Below are positions 59,008 to 64,000 of a stretch of DNA of 64,000 bases, piece by piece (the first letter of the stretch is position 1; each line of letters begins with the position of its first letter). A program made the position numbers and the translations under genes. A model generated the notes under the pieces. That model saw only the letters and a program-made list of their open reading frames with translations. It made no database searches and was not told the origin of the DNA. This stretch comes from Epiperipatus broadwayi (taxonomy: Eukaryota > Onychophora > Udeonychophora > Euonychophora > Peripatidae). The stretch is taken from positions 1,488,001 through 1,552,000 of the forward strand of contig JAQFVV010012447.1 of assembly GCA_028023455.1 (NCBI GenBank). The letters are read 5' to 3'.

Positions 59008-59544
59008 TCACTATAGTTATATAAAGTTACCAGAGAAGTGCAATATGTCTCTTATTTATAGAATTATGAAATGTTGCTTGGCAAAATGATCATTTATTAT
59101 TTACAATTTTTAAAAACAATATATTTATTTCAAAATTTAAACAGACATTAAAATGGTTAATTTTTTTAATAGAAAAGGACCAAAAAGTAAAGATAAAAGA
59201 ACTGATAATTATGATAATACTATAACAGTTGGAGATTAAAGACTCTTACTGTATCTGCCATACCGGGCACCACTAGGCTATTGGAACCCACAGAGGAAAT
59301 GGAGCTAAGTTGAATTTTGATATTTAAAAAAATTTTTTTTTGGTTCTATTTTTTTTTGTGTGTGAGATTGATCTTTTGAGAGCAGTAATATAAAAAATAA
59401 TTATTGTGAATAAAAGTCTAAATTGTGATCAAGAGAGTGAGTTATTTGAAAGATTGAAAATTTTTGTGTTTAACTGTCTGAAAGATTTTCATTCACCATT
59501 TTAGGATTAGAAGTTTTTTTTAAAAAAAGGTGTTCTTGTTGAAT

Positions 59545-60015
59545 GTGTGATAGCATAAGGATATTTATAAAAAAGTTGTATGTAAGTTTAATTTTTTTAG
59601 TTAAGTTTGTTACTGAATGTTTTTTGAATTTTAAAATAGGTATTTGTTTTGAGGAAAAAAGGCAATGTTTGTTTGGGAGGACTAACGTTAGAAGACACGT
59701 GGGTATAGTTTTGATCAGGTTTGGGAAAAAGTAAAAAAGTTTTTATTTTTTTTGTATAAGGGTGTTTGAAAAATAGGAGAGGTATTATAAAGAGGTATTT
59801 ATAAAAAATTGTATGTAAGTTTAAGTTGTTTTAGTTAAGTTTGTTACTGAAGGTTTTTTAAATTTTAAATTAGGCATTTATTTTGAGATAAAAGACCTAA
59901 CATTAGTAAACACGTGGTTGTAGTTTGATCAAGCTTGGGAAAAAGTAAAAACGTTTTTTTATTTTTCAGTATAAGGGTGTTTGAAGAATAGGAGAGATAT
60001 TATAAAGTCAAATAT
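59545..60015 (+). repeat. Tandem 5' UTR monomers of the LINE
   Basis: Two units of about 225 bp (59561-59790 and 59791-60015). Shared blocks are TTAGTTAAGTTTGTTACTGAA, then GGGAAAAAGTAAAAA and GTATAAGGGTGTTTGAA-AATAGGAGAG. They stand directly before ORF1, as promoter monomers do in some LINEs. Confidence 0.8.
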
Positions 60016-60027
60016 AAAATAGGTGAC

Positions 60028-61012
60028 TTGACAAATAAGAATGTGGATTGCATTTGCATGGCACAAGGTTTATATGATCGGCAGAAAGGAGTTAGACGAG
60101 CACTAATAGAGTGTACAGTGTGTACTGAGGTGTATCATTTGAAATGTTTGAATAAGAATAGGAAGGATGTGACAGGTTTCTGGATATGTAGTCAGTGTGT
60201 AAATGTGATTAAAGAGGTGATAAAGTGGTTTTTAAGTGTAGGTAGTCTGGAGATAAAGTCAGAGGAGGAGAAAAATGTAGTTAAGAAAGATAGGACAGAG
60301 TATGGTTTTAGTGGAGTGTCAGGAAATATGGTGGAGAAAGTAGTAATGCAAATGGAGATGGTTATCCAGAGAATAAGTAAGATAGAGGAAGAAGTGAAGG
60401 ATGTAGAAGTAAAATTAAAATATTTAGAGATGATGTGTGAGGAGATAAAGGAATTATTGAGTAGAAATGATAAGGAAGAAATGGATAAGGAGGTTCAGGG
60501 GGTGGTAGAAAAGGTTACAGATAGAGTAGAGAAAGTAGACTATGAGACAGTATTGATAGGAAATTCACTAATAAGAGAATGTGGGGATATAATTGCAAGG
60601 GAAAATAGAAGCAGGTATGTTAGAGTATGTTTGCCTGGAGCAAAATTTAGGGATGTGACAGATAAAGTAAGAAAACAAGGTAGTAGAGATGTATATGTAA
60701 TGGTAAGGACTAATAATTTGTTAGAGCCATCAGAGAAAGTAATGGATGAGTACATAGAATTGATTAGGAATTTGAGAGAGATTGGGACTATTACCAAGAT
60801 TTGATAAAAGGCATTTGTTAGATATGGCATGTTCTATAAATGAGAGAGTGAAAAAATTGAGTGAAAGAAATAATGTTGTGTTTGTGGATGTATGGGATTG
60901 GTTTATTGGAAAGAGGAAGTTGTATAGTAAAGATGGTTTGCACTTAGGAAAACAAGGAAGTGAAGTTTTAGGGAGTCTGATATTTAAAGAATATAATTCG
61001 GGAAACTTCTAA
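60028..61012 (+). pseudogene. LINE ORF1: PHD finger and SGNH esterase
   Basis: 258 codons from an ATG preceded closely by the monomers, then a frameshift near 60785 into a frame ending at 61012. A PHD-type finger lies at residues about 9-57: CICMAQG, CTVCTEVYHLKCLN, WICSQC. An acidic/basic heptad-rich coiled coil follows at about 95-150. The SGNH esterase starts at about 172: block I GNSL (Ser), LPGAKFRDV (Gly), TNNL (Asn), and after the frameshift DGLHL (Asp, His). In CR1-group LINEs such ORF1 proteins bind nucleic acid or lipids. The catalytic residues are all still visible, and only the frameshift breaks the protein. Confidence 0.9.
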
Positions 61013-61086
61013 AGGGGGGTGGGCTTTTAAATTGTAATATTATCAAAAAGAAGAAGAATAAAGGGGATATAAGAAATAAGAAAAAG

Positions 61087-64000
61087 ATGGTTGATTTAGA
61101 TATAAGTGTAGATGTGGAGAGGGAATGGTTTTATAAGATTAGTGGTAAGAAAGTTTGTTATAAATGTAATGGAGAAGAAGGAATCAAAAGAATTTATAAA
61201 AGAGTAGTTAGGAAAAAAGAAATTGTTAAAATTGGGTTTTTAAATATGCAAGGTGGTAGGAGACCAGAAAAATGGCTGGAATTAACTAAAGCAATTAAAA
61301 ATGAAGGGCTTGAGGTATTAGCAGTAGTGAAAACTCATCTAAGAGAAGAAGAAGAACCTATTTTGGAAGAGGTAGTATGGCAGGGTATAAACAGAAAAGA
61401 AAAAGAAAAAAGGGGTGGTGGTATAGGTGTTATATTGAGAAAATATTTAAATACTGTTAAATGTCAAGAGCATTTGTGGTTTGAAATAAGGTTGGGTAGA
61501 CAAGAATGGATGGTGTCTGTAGTGTATATCACCACTGGAGATAGTCAAACTGTAATGGAGTGGAACAATAGTAAATATGAATGCCTAGTTAAGGATATAC
61601 AGAGTTTTAAACAAAAGTGGAAGAGAATAATGGTTATTAGGGGATATGAATGGACATATTGAAGAAATTAATGATGTAGAGAATAAGAATGGTCAGTTTT
61701 TGAAGAAATTTTATCAAAGAATAAATTTGAGCATTGGGAATTTATCAAATGTGCATGATGGACAATACACATGGTCTAGGAATAATGTATTTCACACAAT
61801 AGATTATGTATTGGTAGAGAAAGAGGGAATGAATAAAATACGGAGAATTAAGGTGTTTGATAAGGAAGAGGGAGTATGTAATAGTTATCATAACTTTATT
61901 GTAATAGAAATGGTTAGTAATGTGATGGAGGATAGAAATAAAGGTAGAAATAATAGTGAAAGATGTGGATGGAGAGTAAATGATAGGAATAAGTTGGAAG
62001 AGTATAAAATAAAAATTGAAGAAACCATGAAGCAGTTGGTTGGGGATGAATATAAGGACTGGTGTGGTGAAATAGAAAAAGTGGCAAATAGGGTTTTAGT
62101 CGAGAATATGCAGAAGAATAAAAGTAATAAAATATGAGGGTTAGTAAAAGTGTAAAAGAGAGGAAAAAAGCATGCAGAGAGTATATGTGTGCTATTGAGT
62201 ATAAAGAAAGTGAAAATGATATTAAATGCTAAATGGGGAAAGTATTTAGAAAAGAAGAAGCTAACTAAAATGGATAATTATAGAGAGAGGATGAAGTTAA
62301 ATAGTAAATTTTTGGAGGATATTAATAAAAGTGGAAGAGATGGAAGTAAAAAATTTTGGAATTACATTAAAAGGAGAAATGTAGGGGAAAGAGAGATAAT
62401 ATTAATAGATGATGAGGGAATAGAATGTAGCTCTAGAGGCAAGCTAGAGAAAATATTAAATAGATATGTAATGGATATAGAAAAGATGTTAGATGTGAAG
62501 GAATTAGTGATAGAAAACATGAAAGCAGTTAGTAATGGGAGTAATAGGTTCACAAAAAATGAATTGAATGAGGCAGGAAAGATATTGAAAAGTGGAAAGG
62601 CAAGAGGTTTAGATGGATGGGCAGCAGAGATGGTAATGAATTTAGGGCATAGAGTAAAAGCAAAGTTATTATCATGTTTTAATAAGATGGCACAGAAGAC
62701 AGTTTTTCCAGGTTGTTAGAGTAATACAAGAATAAGATTATTATTTAAAGGAAAGGGTAAGGATCATAGAAAGTTAAATAATTATAGCCCGATAGTGGTA
62801 ACATCAGTTTTATATAAAGTTTTCGCATATATGGTAGCTGGAAGAGTTGTAAAGTGGATGGAAGAGAATAATGTAGTGGGGGAAATGCAAGGAGGTTTTA
62901 GGTCAGATAGGCATATAGGAGATAGTTTGTTTGTAGTTAGATGAGTAGGAATTCAGGTAGATCATTACATATGAGTTTTATAGATATAGAGAAAGCATAT
63001 GATAGATTAAACAGAAATAGATTATGGGTAAGATTAGCTATTTTGGGAATGGATGAAGCTTTAGTAAATATTATTAAGAAATTATATGAAAATAATTATT
63101 ATACTTACCAATTAGGGGATATAGAATCAGTTAAAGTTAAAAATGGGGTGGGATTAAGGCAAGGATGCCCTATGTCACCGATTTTGTTTTTGCTGTTTTT
63201 TGAGTGAAATGGAGAAAGCAATAGAAAGACTAGGAAGAGGAGTAGAGATACTGTTAATAGGTGGCAAAGGAGTATATACTTTGTCGAGTCTTTTTTTGCA
63301 GATGATATCTTTTTATGTGCAGAAAGAAGAGAAGATATGGATATAATGTTGAGGACATGTGCAAAGGTGGGTAAAGAGATGGGGATTAAATTTAGTGAAG
63401 AAAAATCAAATATAATGATGGTGAATACTGGGGAATGAAGAAAAATCAAATATAATGATGGTGAATACTGGGGAAAGAGAGGATGTAGTTTTTTTATTGG
63501 GGGATATAAAGTTAAGTGTGGTGGATAGATATTGGTATTTGGGAATCATCTTATGTAATCAGGAAAATTGCTTGGATGAATGGGAGAAAAAATTGGTAAA
63601 TGAAGCAAAGAAAAGAAAGGGTTTGGTAAAGAAACTAACAATATTTTCATATAATAAATATGATGTAGCTAGAATTGTATGGAAGGGAGTTGTAGTAGCA
63701 GGGTTAACATATGGTAATGATGCATTATGTGTTAGTGAAAGGATTTTAGATTATTTAGAGAAAATACAAAGGGAAGTAGGAAGACATGTATTAGATGCAG
63801 AGATGTGGACAGCAAAGGAGGCAATTCAAGGAGAAATGGGATGGTCAAGTTTCTATATGAGAGATGCAAAAAGTAAAATGAAAATTTTTGGTAGGTTGCA
63901 GTTTATGGATAGTAAAAGAATAGCCAAAATAGTGTTTAATTGGGTTATGAGTAAAGGGCAGGTAACAAGATGGGTGAGAAAGGTAATGTGGTATGCAAAA
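61087..64000 (+). pseudogene. LINE ORF2: endonuclease and reverse transcriptase, 3' cut
   Basis: In pieces: 61087-61662, 61646-62137, 62189-62719, then RT to the edge. The endonuclease starts KIGFLNMQG, continues RGGGIGVIL, has MVIRGYEWTY where VxGDFN is expected, and ends TWSRNNVFHTIDYVLV and SYHNFIVIEM (SDH changed to SYH). RT blocks are GKARGLDGWAAEM, NYSPIVVTSVLYKVF, GGFRSDRHIGDSLF, FIDIEKAYDRLNR (62985), VGLRQGCPMSPILF (63150) and the catalytic FADDIFLCAE (63293). The tail has RYWYLGIIL, GLTYGNDALC and GEMGWSSFYMRDA. The loss of endonuclease Asp/Asn residues shows it is dead. Confidence 0.93.
63396..63475 (+). repeat. 40-bp tandem duplication in the LINE RT
   Basis: TGAAGAAAAATCAAATATAA and the following 20 bases occur twice in exact tandem (63396-63435, 63436-63475). 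Forty is not a multiple of three, so the duplication shifts the frame after FSEEKSNIMMVNTGE. Confidence 0.92.

Larger units (their letters stand above)
59260..64000 (+). mobile_element. CR1/Jockey-group LINE with PHD-SGNH ORF1, partial
   Basis: 5' UTR with two monomers, ORF1 (PHD finger plus SGNH esterase), then ORF2 (endonuclease, RT, C-terminal tail) cut by the window edge. The start is not sharp; a change to GGCACCACTAGGCTATTGG near 59267 may be near it. The sense strand is strongly purine-rich. At least five frameshifts or stops mean this copy is dead but fairly young. ORF1 with PHD and esterase domains is known from the CR1 group. Confidence 0.93.

Overview
This is a gene-free, AT-rich piece of a eukaryotic nuclear genome, almost certainly from an invertebrate animal. 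It is packed with transposable elements of nearly every class and with long (TA)n, (TG)n and (CA)n runs. I found no host protein gene, no rRNA and no convincing functional tRNA. Differences between paired LTRs are mostly CpG versus TpG/CpA, so the host probably methylates CpG. I cannot name the taxon.

Layout. 0.3-2.8 kb: a decayed tRNA-type SINE, a foldback element, and five diverged ~300-bp tandem units. 2.8-7.1 kb: a complete but dead hAT DNA transposon (8-bp target duplication ATTTAAAG, ZBED-like transposase on the minus strand) with foldback elements inside it. 7.4-8.9 kb: a near-perfect 98-bp-arm palindrome and two further foldbacks. 10.9 kb: a second SINE type. 12.7-17.3 kb: LARD-A, a non-coding LTR element (LTR 1.4 kb, internal 0.73 kb) with a LINE 3' fragment inserted in its left LTR. 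17.4-18.7 kb: a Penelope-like element (PLE) fragment with a GIY-YIG endonuclease and an inverted second copy of its 3' end.

23.3-47.2 kb is one nested structure. LARD-C is an old LTR element (LTR about 2.9 kb, internal 0.85 kb, minus orientation). Its left LTR was interrupted by LARD-B (LTR 2.18 kb, internal 0.72 kb). Its right LTR was interrupted by an 11.5-kb Ty3/gypsy retrotransposon and by a 285-bp insertion. The Ty3 element has 2.1-kb LTRs and a single gag-pol frame broken by one TGA. LARD-B and the Ty3 element both entered (TA)n tracts.

47.3-64 kb: another foldback of the 4.9-kb family, a decayed RTE-type LINE and a scrambled second copy, three large palindromes in a row (one is a PLE derivative with GIY-YIG remnants), another GIY-YIG fragment, a second SINE-1 copy, and a LINE with a PHD plus SGNH-esterase ORF1 that runs off the right edge.

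The most interesting signal is a shared motif: stem I / CTGATGA-like core / short hairpin / GAAA(C) / stem I. It resembles a hammerhead ribozyme with a minimal stem III. It recurs in several unrelated-looking foldback families and at the 3' ends of the PLE fragments. In one family the two arms differ by a compensatory base-pair change. This suggests that many foldbacks here are inverted-terminal derivatives of Penelope-like elements.
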